A stretch of 32,573 bases of DNA from a bacterium (GCA_027592135.1 JAQCIJ010000012.1:1-32573), one strand, 5' to 3'. Positions 20,915-28,647 are shown, counted from the first letter of the stretch. The notes: a model not told the origin generated them from the letters alone. Program-made: numbers and translations.

Positions 20915-22333
20915 TTACTGAATAGTGATCACTGCTTCTGTAGGTGTTTCGAGAGTTGCTCCTCCCGTTGCATTCGTCAATTTAAAGCGGAAGCTCTCTC
21001 GTGAATCATCTTTGGTATCTGAGAGGATAGGGATAACAATGTGCTTCTGGGACTCTCCTTCTTTAAAGGTAAGCGTTCCTGAGGTTTCGGTGAAGTCATC
21101 TCCTGCTTTAGCAAGTGCGTTTACTGTCTCGTAGTCTACGGTTACTTCTCCTTTGCTTCCTCCCATGCGATTGATAACGACAATGAAGGGGTTTCCTTCT
21201 GATGCATTGTCATATTTTTCTTCTTCGAGACGTATTTTACCGTTCCCAAAGCTGGATATTTCATTATCGACAATCGTAAGTTTTGCCGTACTGAGTGAGC
21301 CGAGTGCCGCACCTCCTGTCGGGGTAGAGAGCTTGAGGTTAACCGTCTTGTTTCCATTGGTAATGCTATTGTCTTTTACAGTGATTGTTACAGTTTTACT
21401 ACTTTCGCCCTCGCCGAAGCTGATCGTTGCATTGTTTTGATCATAGTAGGTGTTATCTGCTGTACCATCTGTTGTTTCAAATTTAACAGATGCTGCTCCA
21501 GATGTTCCACTGTTACGGTCAATAGTTACAGTGACAGAGCTCATATCTTCTGAAGCCTGATACTCTACAGCTGAGAATATAAATACCCCATGAGCGTTGC
21601 TGACATCAGCTGATGATCCATCGCCTTCGTCGTTATCAACAATGGTAAGCGTTGCTGTATCTGGTGAACCGAGCTGCCCACCCCCTGCAGGGTCACTGAG
21701 TTTTACAAATACTGTCTCATTATCCTCTGCCTCATTGTCGTCGATTATAGGGACTTGAAATGATGCTGTCGTTTTTCCATCGGCAAAGGTGAGAGTTCCT
21801 TCAGAAAGATCATAGTCACTTCCACTATCTGCTGTACCATTTTGCGTCTCGTACTTCACGGTAACACTTCCTGCATTTCCACCGTATCGAATCACGTTAA
21901 TGGTTGCGGCGGCTTTGTCTTCATCTACCTTGTAGCTTCCTGTAGTAAATCGGAATGATCCTGCACTATTGACTGTCGCGTCTCCAGCTTCAGAAGAAGA
22001 GCTTGAAGAACTCGAAGAGCTCGAAGAGCTCACCACTCTTCTACTAGTACTCGAAGAGCTTACAGCGATAGATTGTCCTGTCAGGTGTGCTTTCATGCGT
22101 TGCATCATTACTGCTACTTGCCCCCTTGTTACGAAGTCGTTCGGACCAAATCTTCCATCACTATATCCAGTGATAATTCCTGCAGAGTACATATCTCCCA
22201 CTGCAGAGTCGTAGTATGTACCACCTGATACATCGTTGAAGACTGCAGAGCCAAGTGTGCTGGCATGTGCAGAGGCGAAGAGTCCGAGAGAGAAGCCGAA
22301 GAGAATCAGTGAAGTGGAGTTGGGGCGTTTCAT
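20915..22333 (-). CDS. Secreted SLH-domain protein with three Calx-beta repeats
   Basis: 472 aa. The signal peptide ends around AHA (residue 24). One S-layer homology domain (about 31-82) contains FNDVSGGTYYDSAV, GIITGYSDGRFGPNDFVTRGQVAVMM. SLH domains bind secondary wall polymers or peptidoglycan. A serine-rich linker (about 92-115) is encoded partly by a 9-nt tandem repeat. Three Calx-beta domains follow (about 126-235, 247-353, 361-472), each with the V.YET.NGTA..G.DY..  ..GTLTF..G....  ..I..DN pattern. Calx-beta domains bind Ca2+ and often form extended surface stalks. The last domain ends at AVITIQ, just short of the usual acidic DNE, so that calcium site may be incomplete. It is probably a surface or adhesion protein. 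Confidence 0.85.
   Translation of the reverse strand: MKRPNSTSLILFGFSLGLFASAHASTLGSAVFNDVSGGTYYDSAVGDMYSAGIITGYSDGRFGPNDFVTRGQVAVMMQRMKAHLTGQSIAVSSSSTSRRVVSSSSSSSSSSSSSEAGDATVNSAGSFRFTTGSYKVDEDKAAATINVIRYGGNAGSVTVKYETQNGTADSGSDYDLSEGTLTFADGKTTASFQVPIIDDNEAEDNETVFVKLSDPAGGGQLGSPDTATLTIVDNDEGDGSSADVSNAHGVFIFSAVEYQASEDMSSVTVTIDRNSGTSGAASVKFETTDGTADNTYYDQNNATISFGEGESSKTVTITVKDNSITNGNKTVNLKLSTPTGGAALGSLSTAKLTIVDNEISSFGNGKIRLEEEKYDNASEGNPFIVVINRMGGSKGEVTVDYETVNALAKAGDDFTETSGTLTFKEGESQKHIVIPILSDTKDDSRESFRFKLTNATGGATLETPTEAVITIQ
21999..22031. repeat. 9-nt coding minisatellite in the Ser linker
   Basis: GAGCTTGAA, GAACTCGAA, GAGCTCGAA, GAGCTC: a 9-nt unit read on the minus strand as poly-Ser. The length can change without shifting the frame. 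Confidence 0.75.
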
Positions 22334-22360
22334 TTTGTATAAGTAGTAAGTACTATGATA

Positions 22361-22390
22361 ATTATAGTTTATGTATTTTTCTATTTACAA
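22361..22390 (-). promoter_or_regulatory. Promoter of the SLH/Calx-beta gene
   Basis: TTGTAA (22385-22390), 18-nt spacer, TATAAT (22361-22366) on the minus strand. The leader would be about 20 nt, longer than for most genes here. Confidence 0.6.
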
Positions 22391-22400
22391 TACGTGTATT

Positions 22401-22406
22401 GAGGAG
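22401..22406 (+). promoter_or_regulatory. Shine-Dalgarno GAGGAG of the PfkB-like gene
   Basis: GAGGAG lies 6 nt before TTG (22413) and 12 nt before ATG (22419). The spacing favours TTG as the start. No comparable site is seen before the other genes. Confidence 0.6.
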
Positions 22407-22412
22407 TAAAAA

Positions 22413-23990
22413 TTGAATATGTCTCGAGAGGTTCACATTCTCTTTGATTCTCAAAAGGTTAAGGACATAAAAGTCCCTGCCAATGGTAATGATGCACTCA
22501 TGCAAGCAATGGGTAAGCTTCGACGTGGCTTAAAGAACCATTCTTATATACCTGGGGAGAAAGTTCCTGTGGATTTGATCCCAGTCGGTGTTAATGAGGA
22601 AGGTGTGTACTGTGCAGATATTCCAGGTGGCGAACTTTCTAGTGATCTTGATACGACAATTCATGTACGTTTCCCTTTAGGCTTAAAGGGGTATACAGGT
22701 GGTAACGGTGTTGAGGAAGTTTTTGCACAGGCAAATGGTGTCCTAATAGATGATGGTGGAAATATTCAGAATGGGGCGTTGAATACTCTAATTGCTATCC
22801 ATAATGCAGGTTTGCGTAAATTGCTTCAGGATAGAGGGTCAGATATAAAAATAACTATAGTCAGTAGCAGTGACCCTTTTCAGAGAGTGGATTCAAATTT
22901 TTCTCATGAGATGAGAGAACTTGCTGATGTGCACATTATGGATGTTCCAGATAGGTTTGCTATTCAGGTCCCGTGGAAAGAGGGGCCTTCAGATGGAACA
23001 TTGGCATTTACTTCTTCACCAAAGAAGACGGGAGATGCACTTGCAAAACTTGCCGAGGAAAGTGAGAAATTTCGTGCGTCGTTTAGATCTGCAACAACTA
23101 TTCTTTCTTCGGATCCTATTTGGGATCAAGTTGCCCAGCTTGGAACTCCTCCAAATACGTACATGGTAAATGCTTCTTCTGCATTTCGATCATTAGTGGC
23201 TAGCGTGTCTTATGGTCGAACAGTTGTACTTCCTATGAATAACGGAGAAGCTGCAGATGTTAATAGATTGCTTACACAGCAAAAGTTTAATGAAGAGCTT
23301 GATAATATTGAAAGACCATCATTTCCTACTCCATTGAAGCCAAATGGCATTGATATTGATGTTGATTCCGTAAAACAGCTTGATGAGAGTTTGCGCATAT
23401 TTAGGTCATACATTCCATTTGTTCGACATACAGATCGGATTGCGTTTGCAAGTCCGATTACCTTTGGTGCAGATGGGGGAATCTTAGTGGGAACTGGTGA
23501 GGAGGACATTGTGTGTTTTACTACTGTTCCTCATCCAGAAAAAGAGGAGAGATTGCTCGAAGAATTTGGCGACTCTTCTCAAATAGATATGGATAGGCGA
23601 TATGAGGTAGGAGCGGGAGATGCAGCAGCTACAATTTTTACTTTATTTGAGTCGATAGACCCACTTATTTTTATAGAGCCATTTGCTGAGGATCGTGAGA
23701 AAACTGATCAACTCCTTCTTGATCTTGCTAGTACGATTTACGTAAATGTACTTGCTCGTATTGCTGGTAACTTCCTTACTCGTACGCAAAAAACAAACTG
23801 GGTTAATATCGCACCTGATAAATTCAGACCTCTTTTTGAAGAAGCCGCAAAAGAATCATTAGAAGTAGCGCGAAACACAAAAGCAAGATTTCAACAGGGT
23901 CCAGTATCACACTCACTCGATCGTTGGGGTATTCAGGTATTAACTTGGAAACTGGGTAAGGTATCTTCTCAGGAAAATTTCTTGCGCTAG
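22413..23990 (+). CDS. Divergent PfkB/ribokinase-fold protein (uncertain)
   Basis: 525 aa, not recognised with certainty. Near the C-terminal half, PITFGADGGILVGTGEEDIVCFTTVP followed by RRYEVGAGDAAATIFTLFE matches the arrangement of PfkB-family sugar kinases (strand-turn VT.G..G, then GAGD with the catalytic Asp). The N-terminal half shows DTTIHVRFPLGLKGYTGGNG and an IDDGGNIQNGALNTLIAIHNAGL stretch without a clear family match. It may be a carbohydrate or nucleoside kinase, or an ADP-dependent relative. This is the only gene in the window with an obvious Shine-Dalgarno (GAGGAG at 22401-22406, 6 nt before TTG 22413 and 12 before ATG 22419). It is followed by the CADD-like gene, about 47 nt away. 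Confidence 0.45.
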   Translation: MNMSREVHILFDSQKVKDIKVPANGNDALMQAMGKLRRGLKNHSYIPGEKVPVDLIPVGVNEEGVYCADIPGGELSSDLDTTIHVRFPLGLKGYTGGNGVEEVFAQANGVLIDDGGNIQNGALNTLIAIHNAGLRKLLQDRGSDIKITIVSSSDPFQRVDSNFSHEMRELADVHIMDVPDRFAIQVPWKEGPSDGTLAFTSSPKKTGDALAKLAEESEKFRASFRSATTILSSDPIWDQVAQLGTPPNTYMVNASSAFRSLVASVSYGRTVVLPMNNGEAADVNRLLTQQKFNEELDNIERPSFPTPLKPNGIDIDVDSVKQLDESLRIFRSYIPFVRHTDRIAFASPITFGADGGILVGTGEEDIVCFTTVPHPEKEERLLEEFGDSSQIDMDRRYEVGAGDAAATIFTLFESIDPLIFIEPFAEDREKTDQLLLDLASTIYVNVLARIAGNFLTRTQKTNWVNIAPDKFRPLFEEAAKESLEVARNTKARFQQGPVSHSLDRWGIQVLTWKLGKVSSQENFLR

Positions 23991-24037
23991 AGTTTAAGAA
24001 GTCGTACTTTAACTATGTACTTTTTCCACCTACATTC

Positions 24038-24703
24038 ATGTCTACAATCTCTCTTACACATCTTGATGAGTACATTACTTCACAGGGTTTGCTGACACAT
24101 TATTTTTATGAGCAAAAGTGGAATAATGGGGAGCTAACCAATGACGAACTCGCTTTGTACGCGAAAGAATATTTCCACTTAGTAAAGGCTGTTCCTGGAA
24201 TTGTATCTCGAGTAAAAACTCGTGCTGCCGAGCGTGGCATGACAGAGCTTGTTGGGGAAATTGAAAAGAACATTACAGAGGAGACAGAGCATATGGATCT
24301 TTGGAAAAAGTTTGCTTCTAGTCTAGGAGTATCCGAAGGGGAGCTAGAATCTTATGAGCCTCACAAATTAACAAAAGAAGCAGTAAGCGAACTCGAAGAG
24401 TTAGCAGAGGGAAGTCTCGAAGATGGAGTGACTGCTATGTACGCTATGGAACTTACGCTTCCTGCAATTTCTGAGACAAAGAAAGATGGCCTGTGCAAGC
24501 ACTATGAAATGCCTGAGTCTAACAGAGATGCACATGTATACTTCGATGAGCACCTTAATGAAGAAGAACATTTTTCTGTTTGGAGACAGGTTCAGGTAGA
24601 CCCTGTTCGTGCTATGCAGATTACAAAGTCCTCTTTACACGCTCAGCACAAGGTTTTGGATGGTGTTTGTGAAGTGTCTGGATTTTGCATTACTTGTAAT
24701 TAA
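24038..24703 (+). CDS. CADD/TenA-fold diiron oxidase-like protein, candidate pABA synthase
   Basis: 221 aa of the haem-oxygenase-like fold. It resembles Chlamydia CADD (CT610), which makes p-aminobenzoate from one of its own tyrosines for folate synthesis. Shared features from memory: HYFYEQKWNNGELTNDELALYAKEYF near residue 21 (CADD: FY.KW..GELT), metal-ligand candidates in TEETEHMDLWKKFA (Glu and His), YAMELTLPAISETKKDGL (Glu plus a Lys) and DEHLNEEEHF (His, Glu, His), and a short C-terminal CITC tail (CADD ends with a Cys cluster). The Tyr in HYFYE lies where CADD's sacrificial Tyr is expected. PqqC or TenA activity is less likely. No other folate gene is nearby. Confidence 0.72.
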   Translation: MSTISLTHLDEYITSQGLLTHYFYEQKWNNGELTNDELALYAKEYFHLVKAVPGIVSRVKTRAAERGMTELVGEIEKNITEETEHMDLWKKFASSLGVSEGELESYEPHKLTKEAVSELEELAEGSLEDGVTAMYAMELTLPAISETKKDGLCKHYEMPESNRDAHVYFDEHLNEEEHFSVWRQVQVDPVRAMQITKSSLHAQHKVLDGVCEVSGFCITCN

Positions 24704-24739
24704 GGAATCCAAATAACAGATTAGCCTCTATTTTTGTGG

Positions 24740-24745
24740 CATAAT
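24740..24745 (+). promoter_or_regulatory. Extended -10 of gdhA (TGTGGCATAAT)
   Basis: CATAAT is preceded by a TG motif and ends 6 nt before the gdhA ATG (24752). This predicts a leaderless mRNA and argues against the longer TTG start at 24734. Confidence 0.55.
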
Positions 24746-24751
24746 TGTTTC

Positions 24752-26038
24752 ATGAAAACTTCCACTCCTTATACGCGGTTTCAGTCGACTCTCCACAAAG
24801 TGCTGAAGAGGATCCAATTAGAGAGTGGTCAAAATACACTCTTTGACGAGCCACAATATGCTCACAAGAACAATATTGTTATTACAGGAGATGATGGATT
24901 GCAAAAAACCTTCCCTGCATTTCGTATTCAATACAATAATGCTCGTGGACCTTTTAAGGGAGGAATTCGTTTTCATGAAGATGCAGATGAAGATGAGGTA
25001 AAAGCGCTCGCAGCACTGATGGCTATAAAGACTGCCGTTGTTAATATTCCTTTTGGAGGAGCTAAAGGGGGAGTGCAGGTAAATCCAAAAGGGCTTACGA
25101 AGAAGGAGGTGCAAGAGGTTGCCCGAGAGTATGTTCGTGTTTTTCAGGAGCATCTCGGACCAGATATCGATTGCCCTGCTCCAGATGTAAATACCAATCC
25201 CGACATCATGGCATGGATGCGAGACGAGTACGAAAAGCTTACACGTTCGTATGCTCCTGCAATGATCACGGGAAAACCACTATCATTTGGTGGTTCGCTT
25301 GGTCGCGATACGGCAACAGCACGTGGAGGATTCTTTATTTTGCAAGAGATGGTCGACCGTTTAGCGTTAGACCCTTCTGATATGCGTGTAGCGATTCAGG
25401 GATTTGGAAATGCTGGTGCCCACATGGCACGGTTTTTACATAACGAAGGATATATCGTTGTTGCTGTGTCCGATTCTCAGGGTGGTATTTATTCCCCAGA
25501 GGGAATTGACCCTGTGCGTATTGCAAAATACAAAGAGAAGACCGGTTCTGTAACAGGGGAGTATTGTGAAGGTTCTGTGTGTGACACTGGACGGATGAAT
25601 ATGGATGATGTAAAAAAAATAACCAATGCGCAACTCCTCGAGCTTGATTGCGACATTCTTATTCCTGCAGCTTTGGATAATGTAATAACTGCAGATAATG
25701 CAGAGCGCATAAAAGCAAAGTATATTTTGGAACTTGCAAATGGACCAACTACTCCAGAAGCAGATGAGATTCTTAAAAAGAATGATGTGCGTGTTATTCC
25801 TGATGTACTGGCAAATGCTGGTGGTGTTACGGTGAGTTACTTTGAATGGTCTCAGGGTAGAAGTGGAGAGCAATGGACGGCAAATATTGTTGATGAACGC
25901 CTGAAGCGTGTCATGCTCGATGCCTATAAAGCAGTACGCCGAGAAGCACGTCGTAAAGAGATGACGTATCGCGAAGCGGCGTTCTCTGTTGGTATAAAAC
26001 GCATGATGGATGCGATGGCAGTACGGGGATGGCTTTAG
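24752..26038 (+). CDS. gdhA: Glutamate dehydrogenase
   Basis: GDH interconverts glutamate with 2-oxoglutarate and ammonia using NAD(P)H. The 428-aa protein from ATG 24752 has the substrate domain with FPAFRIQYNNARGPFKGGIRFH, ALAALMAIKTAVVNIPFGGAKGGV (catalytic Lys in the GGAKGG region), CPAPDVNT and TGKPLSFGGSLGRDTATARGG; then the Rossmann domain VAIQGFGNAGAHMARFL, DILIPAALDNVI, ELANGPTTPEAD and DVLANAGGVTVSYFEW. This is the classical hexameric Glu/Leu/Phe/Val DH layout. The Asp in VAVSDSQGG at the end of the second beta strand suggests NAD+ rather than NADP+, which is uncertain. It may supply glutamate for wall synthesis by MurD. Confidence 0.95.
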   Translation: MKTSTPYTRFQSTLHKVLKRIQLESGQNTLFDEPQYAHKNNIVITGDDGLQKTFPAFRIQYNNARGPFKGGIRFHEDADEDEVKALAALMAIKTAVVNIPFGGAKGGVQVNPKGLTKKEVQEVAREYVRVFQEHLGPDIDCPAPDVNTNPDIMAWMRDEYEKLTRSYAPAMITGKPLSFGGSLGRDTATARGGFFILQEMVDRLALDPSDMRVAIQGFGNAGAHMARFLHNEGYIVVAVSDSQGGIYSPEGIDPVRIAKYKEKTGSVTGEYCEGSVCDTGRMNMDDVKKITNAQLLELDCDILIPAALDNVITADNAERIKAKYILELANGPTTPEADEILKKNDVRVIPDVLANAGGVTVSYFEWSQGRSGEQWTANIVDERLKRVMLDAYKAVRREARRKEMTYREAAFSVGIKRMMDAMAVRGWL

Positions 26039-26108
26039 TAACGTTTATTCGTTTTTTCGAATCTTCGATCACTTTATTTCTACGAACACTTCCACTAATC
26101 TACATTTC

Positions 26109-27038
26109 ATGAAAGACGTAGCGATCATTGGCCTTGGATGTGCGGGATACACCGCAGCTATCTACACTGCTCGTTACAAACTTGATACGGTCATTATTGG
26201 TGATGTCGAAGGGGGAATGGGTATGAGTGCGGCAGAAGTTGGAAACTGGCCTGGAGAGATAGATATTAAAGGACCAGACCTTATGCAGAAGTATAAAGAC
26301 CACGCTTTAAGTTTTGATAATGTTGATCTTGTTTCAGGAAGAGTGGAGAACGTTGGGAAGGTTGGGAAAGTTGGTGAAGGGTTTAGTCTAACCATGCAAA
26401 ATGGTGATGTAATAGAAGCGAAGGCGGTTATCTTTGCAACAGGTTCTAATAAGAGGCATCTCGGTATTCCTGGGGAAGAAGAGTTCTCTGGCAAAGGAGT
26501 AACATACTGTGCAACGTGTGATGCGTTCTTTTACCGTGATAAGACTGTTGCAGTCCTCGGAGGAGGTGATAGTGCTGTAGAAGGTGCTGCCATTGCCGCA
26601 CAAGTCGCCAAGAAAGTGTATCTTGTGCACCGGAGAGATGAATTCCGTGCAGAGCCGTTTTGGATCGATAAAGTAAACGAGAAAGATAATATCGAGTTTG
26701 TCTTACATACCAACGCTCTGGAAGTTCTTGGAGAGCAGAAAGTAACGGGCTTAAAGATTGATACGCCACACAATGGTTCTGATGTACTAGACGTAGACGG
26801 TGTTTTTATTGAGGTTGGATCTATTCCTGCAGTAGATCTCCCTCAGCAACTTGGATGTGAACTTGATGATCGAGGTCACCTTAAAGTCGATGATGCCATG
26901 CGAACAAACATCAAAGGAGCTTTTGCTGCTGGAGATGTGAGTAGCGGGTCGAATCACTTTGCACAGTTTTCGACAGCAGCTGGAGAAGGATCTATTGCGG
27001 CAAACTCGGTGTTTAGCTACTTGCAAGGCGGGGAATAA
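26109..27038 (+). CDS. trxB: Thioredoxin reductase (FAD, NAD(P)H)
   Basis: About 309 aa from ATG 26109; the open frame extends further upstream into gdhA but without homology. FAD-binding IIGLGCAGYTAAIYTARY is at residues 6-23; the redox motif CATCD (Cys134, Cys137) lies in GVTYCATCDAFFYRDK; the NAD(P) domain has VLGGGDSAVEGA and HRRDEFRA; the C-terminal FAD motif is GAFAAGDVSSG. It reduces thioredoxin or a similar partner. Residues 82-90 (VGKVGKVGE) are an in-frame 9-nt tandem repeat absent from ordinary TrxR sequences. It lies 70 nt after gdhA on the same strand. Confidence 0.93.
   Translation: MKDVAIIGLGCAGYTAAIYTARYKLDTVIIGDVEGGMGMSAAEVGNWPGEIDIKGPDLMQKYKDHALSFDNVDLVSGRVENVGKVGKVGEGFSLTMQNGDVIEAKAVIFATGSNKRHLGIPGEEEFSGKGVTYCATCDAFFYRDKTVAVLGGGDSAVEGAAIAAQVAKKVYLVHRRDEFRAEPFWIDKVNEKDNIEFVLHTNALEVLGEQKVTGLKIDTPHNGSDVLDVDGVFIEVGSIPAVDLPQQLGCELDDRGHLKVDDAMRTNIKGAFAAGDVSSGSNHFAQFSTAAGEGSIAANSVFSYLQGGE
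26352..26378. repeat. Tandem GTTGGGAAG (9-nt unit, three copies) in trxB
   Basis: Units at 26352-26360, 26361-26369 and a decayed 26370-26378. It encodes VGK-VGK-VGE. Confidence 0.85.
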
Positions 27039-27048
27039 TCAATGAAAC

Positions 27049-27075
27049 AATGTTGAAAATTTGAAATGTTGAAAG
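27049..27075. repeat. TGTTGAAA/TTTGAAA direct repeats upstream of the EamA gene
   Basis: TGTTGAAA, then TTTGAAA, then TGTTGAAA in 27 nt. One TTGAAA (27061-27066) doubles as the likely -35 element. Confidence 0.65.
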
Positions 27076-27088
27076 CGGTTAATACAAT
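27061..27088 (+). promoter_or_regulatory. Promoter of the EamA transporter gene
   Basis: TTGAAA (27061-27066), 16-nt spacer, TACAAT (27083-27088). The predicted leader is about 44 nt and contains a hairpin. Confidence 0.55.
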
Positions 27089-27098
27089 AGAATGCAGA

Positions 27099-27116
27099 GC
27101 GGGGATATTTCCCCGC
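27099..27116 (+). promoter_or_regulatory. Hairpin in the 5' leader of the EamA gene
   Basis: GCGGGGA-TAT-TTCCCCGC forms a strong stem 22 nt before the ATG and just downstream of the predicted start. No T-run follows, so it is not a terminator; it may protect the RNA or tune translation. Confidence 0.5.
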
Positions 27117-27138
27117 AATGTAATGGTAGAGTAAGGGC

Positions 27139-28032
27139 ATGTGGTTCGTGTATATGATGATCGGCAATGTTCTTTGGTCTATTTCTGATGTATGGGCATC
27201 AGTTATTATTAATCGTGTTCATAAGAATCCTATTGTTATCAGTTGGTTCTTTGGTGTTATTGATCTTGTATTACTCGCTGCGTTGTCTGTGTACAGCCTT
27301 CCTGACCTTGCATGGATAGGGTGGCTTGCCTTTGCTTCTCTCTTTGCCTATTTAGGGATGCTCGCTTTCTTCTTTTCTCTGTCGCGGGTAGATGTCTCGG
27401 TTTCCAGTGCTGCATGGGTGTTTATGTCTATAGGAATTGCGATCGGCGGTATGATATTTTTTAACGAGACATTGTCTGCATTGCAGATAGTTGGAGTATT
27501 CATGAGTATCGGAGGAGTGCTACTCCTTATGTTTTGGCATCAGCATGTTTCGGTTTTTCGTACGTGCTTGATTCTAGGAGGAGCGGGATTTTTGTATGTT
27601 CCGTTTTTTCTTATTCAAGAAGCGGTATTGCTTGGCGGTGCGTCTCCCTACGATGTATTTTATCTGAATGCATTTTTTCACAGTATTCTTACGGTTGGTG
27701 TTCCATTTCTCGTGCCAAAGTATCGTTGTGAAGTGCTTCAGCTTGCATCGCGGTTGCCGCTTCGACGATTCCTCAGCCTTATAGTTCCGCGGTCTATTTT
27801 GGGTCTCTTGGCTTCATTCTGTGTAATTTTGGCGTATAAGACTGGATACGCTTCTCTTGTGAGTATTACACAGAATGGTCAACCATTCTTCCTTGTTCTC
27901 TTTGCATGGATTGCTACACGCATTACTCCAAAATATGCCCCTAAAGAGCTTTTAACTACACAATCTATTGGAATTAAGATCCTCAGCTTCTGTATAACCT
28001 TTGCAGGACTCAGTTTGCTGGTGATTCCGTAG
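27139..28032 (+). CDS. EamA/DMT-superfamily membrane transporter
   Basis: 297 aa with about ten hydrophobic segments in two halves, as in 10-TM drug/metabolite transporters. The N-terminal half shows MWFVYMMIGNVLWSISDVWASVII and a conserved-looking NETLSALQIVGVFMSIGGVLLL at the end of the first repeat. The second half includes LASFCVILAYKTGYASLVSITQNGQPFFLVLFAW, the usual EamA TM8-9 region. The substrate is unknown. Convergent with the ArsR gene, 13 nt apart. Confidence 0.82.
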   Translation: MWFVYMMIGNVLWSISDVWASVIINRVHKNPIVISWFFGVIDLVLLAALSVYSLPDLAWIGWLAFASLFAYLGMLAFFFSLSRVDVSVSSAAWVFMSIGIAIGGMIFFNETLSALQIVGVFMSIGGVLLLMFWHQHVSVFRTCLILGGAGFLYVPFFLIQEAVLLGGASPYDVFYLNAFFHSILTVGVPFLVPKYRCEVLQLASRLPLRRFLSLIVPRSILGLLASFCVILAYKTGYASLVSITQNGQPFFLVLFAWIATRITPKYAPKELLTTQSIGIKILSFCITFAGLSLLVIP

Positions 28033-28045
28033 TTTGCTTCATTGA

Positions 28046-28318
28046 CTACAGCATCGAAAGAATAGATTTTATCGGTTCCTCTTGCTTCAGCGATATACGA
28101 TAGGTGATAAACCTCCCTCGACGCTTGTATTCGATGATTCCAGCACTTTTTAATATGCGTAGATGTTGCGAAGTTGGTGCAATGTTGAGACGAATTGCCT
28201 CTGCAATATCTCCTACAGTCATAGATTTTTTACTGTTTAACTCCCTAAGAATAACCAGTCGACGCGCATTGGCGATTGCCTTGAGCTTTTGCTCTGAATT
28301 TCGAATATTGAGAGTCAT
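28046..28318 (-). CDS. ArsR-family winged-helix regulator
   Basis: 90 aa from ATG 28318 (MTLNIRNSEQKL). The winged helix shows LKAIANARRLVILRELNSKKSMTVGDIAEAIRLNIAPTSQHLRILKSAGIIEYKRRGRFITYRIS, the standard ArsR HTH and wing. No ELCVCDL-type cysteine metal site is present, so it is probably not a metal sensor of the classical kind. A TACAAT ends 6 nt before the ATG, and a perfect 12-bp palindrome covers the -35 position, so autoregulation is likely. The longer frame to 28375 would read through the operator and is rejected. Confidence 0.88.
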   Translation of the reverse strand: MTLNIRNSEQKLKAIANARRLVILRELNSKKSMTVGDIAEAIRLNIAPTSQHLRILKSAGIIEYKRRGRFITYRISLKQEEPIKSILSML

Positions 28319-28324
28319 AGAATA

Positions 28325-28330
28325 ATTGTA
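28325..28330 (-). promoter_or_regulatory. -10 of the arsR-like gene (TACAAT)
   Basis: TACAAT ends 6 nt before the ATG. The -35 position (28348-28353, TTTACG) lies at the centre of the palindrome. Confidence 0.55.
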
Positions 28331-28334
28331 TATT

Positions 28335-28362
28335 ATTATATCATTTGCGTAAATGATATAAT
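28335..28362. promoter_or_regulatory. Perfect palindromic operator, ArsR-like regulator
   Basis: ATTATATCATTT (28335-28346), GCGT, AAATGATATAAT (28351-28362): 12-bp perfect arms. It covers the -35 of the arsR-like gene and lies about 40 nt upstream of the rpmG promoter, so it could also affect the divergent genes. Confidence 0.75.
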
Positions 28363-28403
28363 GTAATACGAACAAGAAATAGATCCAAATACTGCGTATT
28401 TCC

Positions 28404-28431
28404 TTGCATTTACTCTGTGGATCCGTATCCT
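28404..28431 (+). promoter_or_regulatory. Promoter of rpmG
   Basis: TTGCAT (28404-28409), 16-nt spacer, TATCCT (28426-28431), ending 9 nt before ATG 28441. This supports ATG 28441 over the in-frame GTG at 28417. Confidence 0.5.
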
Positions 28432-28440
28432 AGTCGCACT

Positions 28441-28635
28441 ATGCCAAGAGGAAAGAGAACAGTATTCGCACTTTTCTGCACCGAATCGGGAAACCGATTA
28501 GGTACTATTCGGTTGCATAAGCAGGATAAGCAGGGAAAAGGATGGAAAGAGCATGTAGATGGCATGAAGAAATACTGTAAAAAATGTAAGGTTCGCCAGC
28601 CTGTACGAGTAAAGGAAGAGAAGCATTCCAGTTAA
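28441..28635 (+). CDS. rpmG: Ribosomal protein bL33
   Basis: 64 aa from ATG 28441 (MPRGKRTVFALFCTESGNR). The C-terminal part MKKYCKKCKVRQPVRVKEEK matches the bL33 pattern L(R/K)KYCP.CRKHT..KE. The N-terminal part RTVFALFCTESG fits the first strand, where zinc-type bL33 has Cys-x-x-Cys; here it is CTES, so only three of four Cys remain. It is somewhat longer than usual (about 50-55 aa) because of a Lys/Gln/Gly-rich middle and a short tail. A Nudix gene follows with its own -10. Confidence 0.65.
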   Translation: MPRGKRTVFALFCTESGNRLGTIRLHKQDKQGKGWKEHVDGMKKYCKKCKVRQPVRVKEEKHSS

Positions 28636-28647
28636 TCGTCGTTCCTG

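Noticed and set aside
26010-26108. N-terminal extension of thioredoxin reductase overlapping gdhA
   Set aside because: The FAD motif starts directly after ATG 26109, as usual for TrxR; upstream codons lack similarity.
28319-28375. N-terminal extension of the ArsR-like protein
   Set aside because: The extra codons cover the -10 and the operator palindrome and are not ArsR-like; ATG 28318 is the better start.
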